64,000 nucleotides of DNA from Actinomucor elegans. Lineage: Eukaryota; Mucoromycota; Mucoromycetes; Mucorales; Mucoraceae. How positions within the stretch are numbered: position 1 is the stretch's first letter; every line of letters begins with the position of its first letter. Below, in pieces: positions 45,684-55,682 of the stretch. The notes below the pieces were generated by a model. The model was not told the DNA's origin. It searched no databases and worked only from the letters and a program-made list of their open reading frames with translations. Location: the NCBI GenBank assembly GCA_026027325.1, contig JAMSLZ010000005.1, forward strand, positions 2,170,001 through 2,234,000, written 5' to 3'. The position numbers and the translations under genes were made by a program.

Positions 45684-48459
45684 ATGCAGCAAAATGAAGT
45701 GGTAATGAACAATACGACTATAAAAAGTTCCGAGCAACGTAGTAATGTGGAAATTGACTTGGAAGATGGACCTTTATTCAGAGCTACCATAAAGGAGTAT
45801 GAGAGTAGAACCAGTATATTAAAAAGCTATTTGAAACGCATCCTCAAGACGGCAGCAAGTTCTTTGGAAGCTAAAAATAACTTGTTAGAGCAAGATAAAC
45901 TGTTCATTGAAGCACTAAGAGAAGCACCTTTTACAGAGCCGTTATTTGCGCACTATCTAAATGCAACTTGGGACAAGCTACATGAACAGCAAGAAAGACT
46001 GTCATTTTGCATGCAAAACTTGTTGATTAGCCCACTTCAGAAGCTGTACGATATGGATATTAAGACGGTGGATAACAAGAAGCGACAATTTGAAGATGTT
46101 AGTAAAGAATACTATTCAAATTTATCAAAATACCTTAGTATCAAAACTCCCAATGCAGCAGCCAATATCACAACGCCTAATATGAATATCACTGCAGTCA
46201 ATACAGATGCAATAACAAAGAATTTGAAAGAAAAGCGTAATCAAAAGGCAGAGTCTGAATTCTTAACAAAGAAAAGTGAATTTGACCTTGTTCGATTTGA
46301 TTATTACACGTTCCTTCGAGATTTACATGGTGGAAAAAAGGAACAAGAAATCCTGTATCACTTACTAAATCATCACGAGAAACAGTATGCTTATTATCAG
46401 TCGGTAGCTAAGCTTTTGGAGCCTTATAAAGAGGGTTTGGATGAACTGGCAAACATGATTGCTGAAGCATCAAGAGAGCAAAAAATCGTAAATCAAGAAC
46501 GCGATGAAAAGAGAAAGTTGCTTGTTTCAAAGTATGCAACTCCAAACGACGATACTACTACTAAAATGGAAAGAAGAAAGTCTTATAGTGGTAGCACTAT
46601 ACTATCACCAGCACCTTTCATGACACCTATATCACCTATTACCAGTCAAAGCAGCTCGCCTTTGCATTCTCCACCTATTAGCACGGATGCTGTGTCTGAA
46701 GAACCCGCTATCGGTTTGGGAATTACCAATGTTGACCATAATAACAAGTTTAAAGGCATCCGTGATTTGCAACAACAGGATCAGGACCTGAAGAATAGTA
46801 GTGGACGCAGGAAAGAAGGCTTCCTGTTTGCTACTTCAAAGCCTATCAAAAATACAAACACAACAGCCTTTGATATGCCTTCTAATGTCAATTGGCACAA
46901 GTAAGTTGATCATAGTGCAATAACACACAGTCGCTAATGGATTGAATAGGTACTGGTGTGTCTTAAGTGGAGGTCAGCTTCATGAATATAGCAACTGGAA
47001 AAAGCATTTAGAGACACATATTGAGCCTATCAACCTAAGGTTTGCTACTGTAAGAGAAGCACGTAATGCAGACCGTCGCTTTTGCTTTGAAGTGATTACG
47101 CCCAATTATCGCCGTATGTACCAAGCTACATCCAGTGAAGAGTTATCCAGTTGGGTTACTACGATCAATAATGCTATTAGTAGCTTACTTAATGGTTTGA
47201 GCGACAGTTCAACCGACCTCAAAGAACAGCACGCGCCTAAAAGATCCTCATCCACTTGGAAACAGGCAAAGTCTTTAAGTGGTGCGTTGAGTGCGGCCAA
47301 AGACAAGTATCTCAAAAAACGTCACCATAATGAAAAGCTGATTATTTCACCGCCTCTGCCTCCAAGACCTCAACAGCAGCAAGCCACAACGTCAACAAAG
47401 ACGGATCTCTTGGTTCAGCTAAGAAAAGACTTGCCTAATACAGTTTGTGCTGATTGTTCTGCCAAGAATCCCGATTGGTGTTCGCTTAACCTAGGTATTC
47501 TTATCTGTATAGGTATTGTAATGATTTATATGCTTAAATATATGAATATGTGCTTATCTTTTTGCATCTATATAGAATGCTCGGGTATCCATCGTAGTTT
47601 AGGTACACACATCTCAAAAGTACGCTCATTAACTCTAGATAGCGCATCTTTTACACCTGATATTGTGCAACTCTTATTAGCTATTGGTAACGCGAAATCC
47701 AACGCTATTTGGGAATCTCAATCGCAGCATCAAAAACCCAAACCCACTGATACACGAGAAACTAAGCTCAAATACATACAACTCAAGTACGTCGATAAGG
47801 CGTTCGTAACCCCAAATACTCAGCAAAACGCCATGGATATCTTGTATGATGCGATTGCGCAAGACAATATCCCCCAAGCACTTTATGCTATTGCTTTGGG
47901 TGCCGATGTCAATCAACCATTCAATGATAAGCAGCCAGTGATCCCATTACTGCAACCATCAAAGAAGAACCGATCTTCTATTATAAAGCTACCAGTATTA
48001 GATGTAGAAGGTAACGAGTACCTTGATAGAAGAACCATAGAAGTCAATCTATCCGATCTGTTTATTGTACGCTACGCATTACATTTCGCTCTTCTACTCC
48101 ATTCTCCTTCTAATAACAGCACACACAGCAGCCAAGAAAATGATGATAGCGAATGCAGTATACTTAGCGGAAGTAGCAATAGCAGTACCTACAGCAGTAA
48201 CATTCATAACAACAGCAGCGATAAACCCCAACGCATATTTGCTATGGCAGAGTTTCTGTTTCAAAATGGAGCAGATGTGGCTATTGAAGATAAAGGTACA
48301 GGTCGATTATTGGCGGATTTGATCGGTTTGGGTTATTTAGTAGATGATGAAGCCATCGCCTATCTGAATATGAAGAATAGCTTGCGTGGGCAACCTTCTA
48401 TTATTCGAACACAAGAGATACCACCTCCCATATCAACATCATCATTATCACCATCATAG
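45684..48459 (+). CDS. BAR-PH-ArfGAP-ankyrin protein (ACAP/centaurin-beta type)
   Basis: Exons: 45684..46900, 46950..47512 and 47576..48459, giving 887 aa. The BAR domain covers about 25-260 ('DGPLFRATIKEYESRTSILK' onwards). A Ser/Pro linker follows. The PH domain covers about 370-485 ('RKEGFLFATS', 'NWHKYWCVLSGGQLHEYSNW', 'SSEELSSWVTTINNAI'). The ArfGAP zinc finger is C572-x2-C575-x16-C592-x2-C595, with the arginine finger in 'CSGIHRSLGTHISKVRSLTL'. Weak ankyrin repeats end the chain ('ALYAIALGADVNQPF', 'EFLFQNGADVAIED'). It should stimulate GTP hydrolysis on an Arf GTPase at curved, phosphoinositide-rich membranes. The second intron (63 nt) lies inside the zinc finger, is a multiple of three and has no in-frame stop. 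Confidence 0.96.
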
Positions 48460-49189
48460 TAGCATTCATTAATCATTATTGTCATATTCATTTCTTAATA
48501 TATATAACGGCAACTTCTTTAGCAGTGCTTTGGAAGAAGCAAAAGCCTTTATTCTTCCATAACAAAAGTATCTTTTTTTGTTTTGTTTTGTTTATTTGAT
48601 CATATTTAGTCATGTCGACCATTCATTGATAAGATTATAGCACCTAGAGAGTTCAAGTTACCCTTGAATAAAGCATATGAGGAATATCTTAATAGCCACA
48701 GTCATCGCTATCGTTATCGTTGCCATCGTATCTTGCCTTTTTGTATCTTTATAGCCTACATAAAATCTGATCGATAAATGTATTCACCTCTTGGGGGAAA
48801 AAAAAAATACACGACCATATGCCGCAAGTGGGTTTTCTTCGATGTACTGCCTTGGAATCTCTCCATCAAATCACTAAGACTTGCGATAGTATCATTTAAT
48901 TCAAGAGTTCTTCAATTAAAGTATCTGTCTTGTTAGTAGTTAATGACATGGTTGACTAACTAATTGATAAAATGTTGAAAAAGTGTTTCTATCCAGTTTG
49001 ATGGAGCGTTAACTTTTGATGAATATAATAGAGATAAAACCAATCGCTAAATGAGTTTAAAGAATGGCATTTACGGGTAAAGACTTGCACAAAAAGCTAA
49101 TGATTATATGTAAAGGTTCATAGCGCCTTTTACTAGTTACTTTCGTTCTTACCATGATTTGTATTTCAATTAAATAAAGGTTCCGATAG

Positions 49190-49636
49190 TTGTATCTAGT
49201 AGTTTATTTTGAGTATGAACCACTTTGTAGTTGCGACATTAAACCGGATCAGTCAAGTGATGTATAGATGATTCGGTCAGCATAATATTTAGATAGATTT
49301 AATAAAGATATATGTATTGAATAAAACAGCAGTAAAATTTGATAAACCAGCTGGGAGTATGTATTCAATAATGTACAAGTAGATAGAAGAATTATGATAG
49401 AATCATAACCAGTTAGTTGTTATTTTATGATATCTATATATGCCTAATGTCGTATTTAATGCTTACATATATAATACATATTTGGAATGAAACGTTACAT
49501 CTACTACAGTTATTATTAGTTTACGTACAACCAATGTATTATATTGAAAATTACGCTAAGGATTACTGGCATTTCATGTAAACATGATCTTATTGATCAA
49601 TGGACCTCTCAATTGACCCAGTTCAATATCCCTTCC
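49190..49636. mobile_element. Candidate element: inverted pair of dispersed repeats
   Basis: The left arm reads 'TTATTTTGAGTATGAACCAC', then 'TGCGACATTAAACCGGATCA' and GTCAAGTGATG. The right arm, inverted, reads 'GGACCTCTCAATTGACCCAG' then TTCAATATC on the plus strand. About 320 bp of AT-rich, non-coding DNA lie between. The right arm covers only the core of the repeat. Confidence 0.33.
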
Positions 49637-49720
49637 GAAAAAAGCATTCAATACTTACAAGTTATTACATTTCTTGGAACCTTTTTTTTTTTAGCAGGAA
49701 TATAATCTATATACACATTT

Positions 49721-49742
49721 ATATATATATATATATATATAT
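49721..49742. repeat. TA microsatellite
   Basis: Uninterrupted alternating A and T downstream of the UBX gene. Confidence 0.85.
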
Positions 49743-49931
49743 GCTTTTCATACAAGCGAGACTTAGCGACATGTAGATTTATCGATAATTTTCGGTCTAA
49801 TGTCATATCTGACAAGCAAGTTTGATTTATGAAGATCCACTACATCTATTAGAGCTTTTTGTCGAAGAATAGGTTTTGATAAACGGATATGCTTTGAAGC
49901 AAACAAGAAAATATTTATTAGAAAAAATAGC

Positions 49932-51616
49932 TCAAGCTTCCAATTCATCCAATGTTGTCTCTTCGTCTTCATCATCGTCTTCTTCCAGTACATCTACTAT
50001 CAAGGTAGCGCTGGGCCATAACCCTTTGACATCTTCAAGTTTGACGGTTTCATCAGGGCCATACTCTGTTCTAGGAAACGGTGAATGTAATGTAAACTTA
50101 TACTTGTGTATATATCCTTCAGGTGCCGTCATCTCTTTTCCTTCCATGTCATTCAAATAAGGATAGGCTTCAACAAACATATACAACGATGCTAAAGACT
50201 GATCGGCAGCAAACTTATGAATAACACGTTCGCCATTGGCCAAGCGAAAACTAATTTTGGTCGCTTTACCAGTGACTTCCTGATGCTGACGATGGACTTG
50301 GGTACATAACCACTGGATATATTGCTGGCGTTGTTTGCGGTACAATACCTTGGCACGCTCTGCCTCTTGCTTTTGACGCAACAAAGCAGCAGTGCGTTCT
50401 TGTTTTCGTTGATCTGCTTGCAAAGAGTCATGATAAGCTTGATCTTGTTGCTGACGAAGTTGACGATCCTGCTCACGCTGTTGATGAATATTACGTAGAC
50501 GAGTAAGCGAAGGATCGACGCGAGTCATAACAGATTCAAATCGACGGATCAAAGCTGCGGGTAATATGGGGCCTTCAATACGATCAATGACGGACATTTT
50601 TGTAGAAGTGCTTGATGTGGATGTAGAGGAAGAAGAAGGTGGTTGTAAGGCAATAATGGCAAGAAAGGGGTAAGTGGTTGCTTGTAATGTATTGCTAACT
50701 TGAAAGGCTTCTGTGTATCGTACATTGCCTCCCCAGACAATGATTTGGTGGTGATGAAGAAACTCCAAGAGATCAGGATGCGTCAATGTATCGCTATTAA
50801 AGCAGAAAAGCTTAGTCTTTTGCAATATGCTTTTTTGTTTTATGACTTACCGGCAGAATTTATCATGATCATCATGTTCTTCACTTGATAAAATGACAAG
50901 AAGGTATTTGAGTTGGTTTTTGGCTGCAGTCAAGGCTTGGGTATATCCACCTTCGCTAAAGAAAGTAGGGTGCGTTGTGCCGTATGTAGATTCAAATTCT
51001 CGCAAGAAACGATCCGCTTCAGACCTTGGGTCACGGCGAGGTGCTGCTATAGAAGGTCTATATAAAAGACGAGCTAGAAGTGTCCTTTTAGTGCCGTGTT
51101 GGATTGATGCATCACTAATAATGATTCTTACCTGCAAATTGGAATAACTGCCAAGATATCCTCCAAGCCAAGTTAAAGGGCCACATGAATAACAGTAAAA
51201 AACGCTTTTTACTAGCATTTGATCTTGTATTTGAAGACGATGGTTGTGATGAACTTAGTAATGCTGAGGTGGAAGAAGGAGAATCCTGGTCATCGTTTAA
51301 AGGTTCGTAGGTAGAGGTATGCGTGGTGCTATTCTTTAGACTTAATCCCGAAGGTAAATACCTGTTTTGCATGGCATTCTAAAAAAAAACAATATTCTAT
51401 ATTAATACTAATCGAGATTCTTGTAATAAGCTTTTACCTCCAAATGCCAGTCGTTTTCTTCTAATATGCGTGTTGCCTCTACGAGATCATCGGTATGTGT
51501 TTCTAACTAGATAAAGATTTAGGTTCAATTTGCATAAAATTTATATATTGCTTTACCTGAAATTCCTTCAATATCCTTCTTTGGTGCTCATTTAACGTAT
51601 CTACTGCATCAATCAT
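49932..51616 (-). CDS. UBX-domain protein of the FAF2/UBXD8 (Ucp10, Ubx2-like) type
   Basis: Minus-strand exons: 51616..51557, 51506..51438, 51378..51132, 51046..50851 and 50793..49932, giving 477 aa. Residues 1-43 form a UBA-like helix bundle ('LNEHQRRILKEFQLETHTDD', 'ATRILEENDWHLENA'). A hydrophobic hairpin follows a Ser-rich linker ('FLLLFMWPFNLAWRISWQLF'). The UAS thioredoxin-like domain includes 'HPTFFSEGGYTQALTAAKNQ', 'LLVILSSEEHDD' and 'WGGNVRYTEAFQVSNTLQAT'. A Gln/Arg-rich coiled coil precedes the UBX domain ('ISFRLANGERVIHKFAADQS'). Relatives anchor Cdc48/p97 on ER or lipid droplets for ERAD. A TTTGGCGCGC motif lies about 70-80 bp upstream of the ATG. Choosing the 51047 acceptor, rather than one 15 nt upstream, keeps the frame. 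Confidence 0.93.
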
Positions 51617-52563
51617 TATGAATGATAATATATGAAGCTTGTAAAACAGACAGACCAAAATAAAAGGCTGCGACTTTACACATTTTGGCGCGCATTTTGA
51701 ATTTGCCCATTTTGATTGACCGCCAGAGATTAAGCAAATAGCAACACTGAGAAAAAATCGTCGTCGCTTACTTGAGCATGACCTTTGTACGGCAAGAGCT
51801 AGAAATTGATATAAAGTACTATAATCAGGTTTTTATGAAATTCGGTTATGCGTCAAGCCATGTAGGATGTATTCTGTGTTAACTATGGAAAATAACTAAT
51901 TTTATTCGATTTAAATTGGTTTATCAGGTTTATAATTTTAGACTTAAAAACGAAACTTGTTATTTTCAAAAAAAAAAAAATATGACACAATATCTTTTTT
52001 ATAAAAATTATCAATCGTTACAGAATTTATCACGTAAGTTGATTCCAACTTATATTGTGCATTGAATGCTGCACAGATCAGATAGTGCAATCAATTGGAA
52101 CTGATATTTGTTCGAACTACACCACAGAGGGGAGTTTTTTTTTATTGATTCAATGCCACTATCTCTTTAGTATATTACTTGCAAAAAAAAGATCTCATAA
52201 CTTTTGGCACCACAAATAAATTCCATCTATCACCTGTGCCTGGAAAGAAACATTGCTACAGCCAGAAAACGCGGCTCAGTTACAATGCTGAGAGCATAAA
52301 GTATACCTTTCGAAAAATGGCAGGTTCTTATTGGTTTATAGTTTGGCGGTATATTAATTCCAAAGAAGGGCGGTAAAGAAATATAAAAGAATATTCAAAA
52401 ACTGAAAACAGTTTTTCTGGCTATCTTCCGAGCGTTTCGTATCTCAAAGGAGTTAAATCGTTACTTACGCAAGTTTATCAAATTAGGTAAAGTAAAAATG
52501 ATGGATGGATGGATGGATGGATGGATTGGATAAAGATGTACTAACGAATCATCACCTATAGTC
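51617..52563. promoter_or_regulatory. Intergenic region and 5' UTR intron of the P2 gene
   Basis: 51617-51720 is the UBX gene promoter side, with 'TTTTGGCGCGCATTTTGA' at about 51683. A loose dispersed-repeat fragment lies at about 52075-52115. 'AATATAAAAG' at about 52380 could be the TATA box of the P2 gene. A probable 5' UTR intron spans 52487-52561: GTAAAG donor, a perfect TACTAAC branch site at 52539-52545 and a TATAG acceptor two bases before the ATG. GGAT repeats fill 52500-52526 within it. Confidence 0.6.
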
Positions 52564-52940
52564 ATGAAGTATCTCGCTGCCTATCTTCTTCTTAACGCCG
52601 GTGGTAAGGCCAACCCTGCCGCTGCTGATATCAAGTCTCTCTTGAAGACTGTTGGTATTGAGTCTGAGGAGGAACGTGTTTCCTCTTTGATCTCTGCCCT
52701 TGCCGAGAAGGATGTTGCTGAGGTAATTTGAATACTGAAATGGTCATCATTAGAAATTAACGTAATGTGCTTGTATAGCTCATCGCTGAAGGTAAGGAAA
52801 AGATGGCTTCCGTTCCTACTGGTGGTGCTGTCGCTGCTTCCGGTGCTGCTGCTGCTACCTCTGATGCCCCTGCTGCTGAAGAGGCTGCCGAAGAGAAGGA
52901 AGAGTCTGATGATGATATGGGTTTCGGTCTCTTCGATTAA
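52564..52940 (+). CDS. RPP2: 60S acidic ribosomal stalk protein P2
   Basis: Exons 52564..52722 and 52779..52940 give 106 aa. '[20 protein letters not shown]' and '[20 protein letters not shown]' form the N-terminal dimerisation domain of P2. An Ala-rich hinge and acidic segment follow, with the conserved C-terminal '[13 protein letters not shown]' that recruits elongation factors. The internal intron (56 nt) falls after the conserved Glu before '[11 protein letters not shown]'. P2 forms heterodimers with P1 on uL10. Codon use is of the highly expressed class. Confidence 0.98.
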
Positions 52941-54491
52941 AGCCTTTCACCAAAAGCTTGAATCTAAATGCTGAAGTTTCTTTATTATTCTAATAAAAAC
53001 ATTACCCATGTAGTATACTTCATCCAAAAAAAAATAGCTTCTTTTGTGAGATTTATGCAGTACTGGTTTATACGTGTAAAATTGGAGGATTTCTCCGCAA
53101 GAATTACTTGATTATGACAGTCCATTTGAATTTAGCATTAAGTGAACTAATAGCATTAATGCACGCCGCTGTCCGCATCTAATTATAAGAGAGATTTCTA
53201 GGACAAAAAAGCAGCGGTTTATCCAAGGTTTTAGGTAGTTGGAAGTTTATAAGCGTTGGACATTAATTAGAATAAAGACCTCCAGAATGTAAACGAAGTT
53301 CTATAAATTTTTAATAAAATGTCTACTAGATGAATAGTTTATTCTGATTATGTTCTAGTCATCAGATGTGACATAAAAGCATTATAGATTGAAAAATGTA
53401 GAAATGTTGAAAATAGAAAATATCTCGACGACATTCAAATTTTCAAACCCTGCTTTTTTTTATCACAATAACTAATGAGTTTTATGTTGTGTTTGAGAGC
53501 AGTAAAAATGGAGTTTCAAGAGCTTGAAAATGAGTGCATGTAAGGCATCGAAGAATTATAGATATTACCATTGAATTCTTATATAATAATATTATAATTA
53601 ATGGTTTCGAACGCAAAATAAATCTAGCTCGTTGACAGAAATGTCAAAAACAGGAAGAAAATAAAACCAACTTAAAGTTCACTGAAAAATAAAAATACAT
53701 GTTCATTGAATATGTAATTGAACATCTTGGAGTAGAAGTAGCTGCAGCTGATAGAATATTTAGTGCAATAGCTCGAGCTGCGCAGCGATGATGAGAAACA
53801 GAGATGTCGCGTAAAAGCTAATATAGCCTAAGCTAGCAAATTTAAGTTCGGCACAAAAATTAGATGACGAGCACAATTGAATTCTACCAATCTCAATGAA
53901 AGACCACATTGATTATCAGTTCACAACCTGAGGAAGTTACTGCATCTATTTAAACCTTAAACAAGCATCAATAACCGTTAACATGCAATAAATACTGCAT
54001 TAGATATCATGAGACTATATATTTTTCTAATCTCACTCATCGGCTCTAGATCTCTCTATAAATCGCAGTTAAATTAAGGATTGAGTTGATTGTTCATGTC
54101 GGTAAAGTTAATGCATCAGGCAAAAACTGAAATCAAGAATATTTATAATTCTTAAGACTGATCTTGCTTAGGATATTCAAGATAGCCTCAAAAAATTAGC
54201 GGTTCCTTTAAGGCTTCCATTACGAGCTATTTTTCTTTGTGGCAAACGTTTAAGCAAAACACTAGTAACTCTGCTGAAGGTTCTAGTATAGAACCCAAAA
54301 ATCCCACAAACAAGTTGACATCTATCAAATCAATTCAGCCAATCATTCCGTTTTGGGTCAAGATGTAGTAACCAGTCACTAAAGTAAATTTTTTCTTTTT
54401 TGAGCTTGAAAAAAAATAATTATTATAAAAGGCTGGGTGGCAGAGGCAGCAGTTTTTGATTCCTCCCTCTTTTTTTACTCAATCATTCAAT
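52941..54491. other. Gene-poor intergenic stretch with a dispersed repeat copy
   Basis: About 1.55 kb. A forward repeat copy lies at about 53319-53380 ('TTTATTCTGATTATG', 'CATCAGATGTGACATA'), followed by a tail similar to one at about 25340. A 'CTCTAGATCTCTCTATA' fragment lies at about 54046. 54360-54491 is the probable eS4 promoter, with 'CCAGTCACTA', which resembles the HomolD-type box of ribosomal protein genes, then 'TTATAAAAGG' and a pyrimidine-rich start region. Confidence 0.5.
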
Positions 54492-55682
54492 ATGGTAAGT
54501 TTACATCCATCCATCCATCCATTCATTCAACCAACTTATCAACCCTATGTTTTATAGGCTCGTGGTCCCAAGAAGCACATGAAGCGTCTCGCAGCTCCTA
54601 AGCACTGGATGCTCGATAAACTTTTGGGTATGTATCGCTATAAATGGGCAAATATGTATTATGTAAGAAACTCTTTGGGGATGACAAAAATAAATAAACA
54701 AAAGTCAAGCTCAACAATCCGATGTATCCTGACGAGCTTTATTACATTACTGATATCAAAGAGAATCTTACATTATATATATATGCTTATGTATATTTTA
54801 TTTACATAATTTACTCATTCTTTTTCTTATTGAATAGGTTCTTATGCCCCTAAGCCTTCTTCCGGTCCCCACAAGACTCGTGAGTGTCTTCCTTTGATCG
54901 TCTTCATCCGTAACCGTCTTAAGTACGCTCTTAACGGTCGTGAAGTTCAAGCTATCTTGATGCAACGTTTGGTCAAGGTCGATAACAAGGTCCGTACCGA
55001 TTCTACCTTCCCTGCTGGTTTCATGGGTAAGTTCAGTTTTTTTTAATGGGGGTTTTTTGGGTGGGGTTTATTGTTATACGTGATGTCTCACAGCCTAAGC
55101 TTTGACGAATCTCGGATGCTTTTCTTTTTCTTTCTTTGATATTCAAATAACTTAGACGTTATTTCCATTGAAAAGACTGGAGAGAACTTCCGTCTCGTCT
55201 ATGACGTTAAAGGTCGCTTTGCTGTTCACCGTATCACCGACGAAGAGGCCAAGTACAAGTTGTGCAAGGTCAAGAAGGTTTTGGTCGGTTCCAAGGGTAT
55301 TCCTTACATCACCACTCATGACGGTCGTACCATGCGTTATCCCGATCCTTTGATCAAGGTCAACGACACTGTTCGTTTCAACCTTGAGGAAAACAAGATC
55401 GTTGATTTCGTCAAGTTCGAAGTTGGTAACGTCGTTATGATTACTGGTGGTCGTAACATTGGTCGTGTTGGTCAAATCGTTCACCGTGAACGTCACATTG
55501 GTGGTTTCGAAATTGTTCACATCAAGGATGCTTTGGATCGTGTTTTCGCTACTCGTATCTCCAACGTTTTCGTTCTCGGTCAAGGTTCCAAGCCCATGAT
55601 CTCTCTCCCCAAGGGTAAGGGTGTCAAGCTTTCCATCACCGAAGAACGTGATCGTCGTAGAGCCGCTGCTGCCTCCAACTAA
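54492..55682 (+). CDS. RPS4: 40S ribosomal protein eS4
   Basis: Exons: 54492..54494 (only the ATG), 54558..54627, 54838..55026 and 55156..55682, giving 262 aa, the normal length. '[20 protein letters not shown]' and '[20 protein letters not shown]' begin the protein. The S4-like and KOW parts follow ('[20 protein letters not shown]', '[20 protein letters not shown]', '[20 protein letters not shown]'). eS4 is an early-binding protein of the 40S body. Intron 1 follows directly on the start codon and carries an ATCC array at 54504-54520. Intron 2 (210 nt) hosts a candidate C/D snoRNA. Confidence 0.98.
54671..54763 (+). ncRNA. Candidate intronic box C/D snoRNA in eS4 intron 2
   Basis: A terminal stem CTCTTTG (54671-54677) pairs perfectly with CAAAGAG (54757-54763). 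Box C GGGATGA (54678-54684) has one mismatch to RUGAUGA. Box D CTGA is at 54750-54753. Internal D'-like CCGA (54719-54722) and C'-like CTGACGA (54729-54735) are present. Upstream of D', AGTCAAGCTCAACA (54703-54716) is complementary over 14 nt to the conserved 25S rRNA segment TGTTGAGCTTGACT, recalled from memory. This suggests a 2'-O-methylation guide for that rRNA region, where yeast uses snR66 and snR78. The exact methylated base is not assigned. Host-intron location and size (93 nt) fit the class. Confidence 0.7.

Larger units (their letters stand above)
48460..49931. other. Gene-poor intergenic stretch with an inverted repeat pair
   Basis: About 1.5 kb. It contains a forward copy of the dispersed repeat at about 49190-49270, a reverse partial copy at about 49592-49636 and a TA tract at 49721-49742. 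No gene is supported. Confidence 0.55.

Noticed and set aside
51047..51066. Alternative acceptor (TATAG) 15 nt upstream of the chosen one in the UBX gene
   Set aside because: Using it gives an in-frame stop within three codons; the downstream acceptor keeps the conserved reading frame.
52499..52526. GGAT array considered as a telomere-like or plain slippage repeat
   Set aside because: It is not a known telomere unit. Plain slippage alone does not explain presence at all four ribosomal-protein genes and absence elsewhere, so it is reported as a finding instead.
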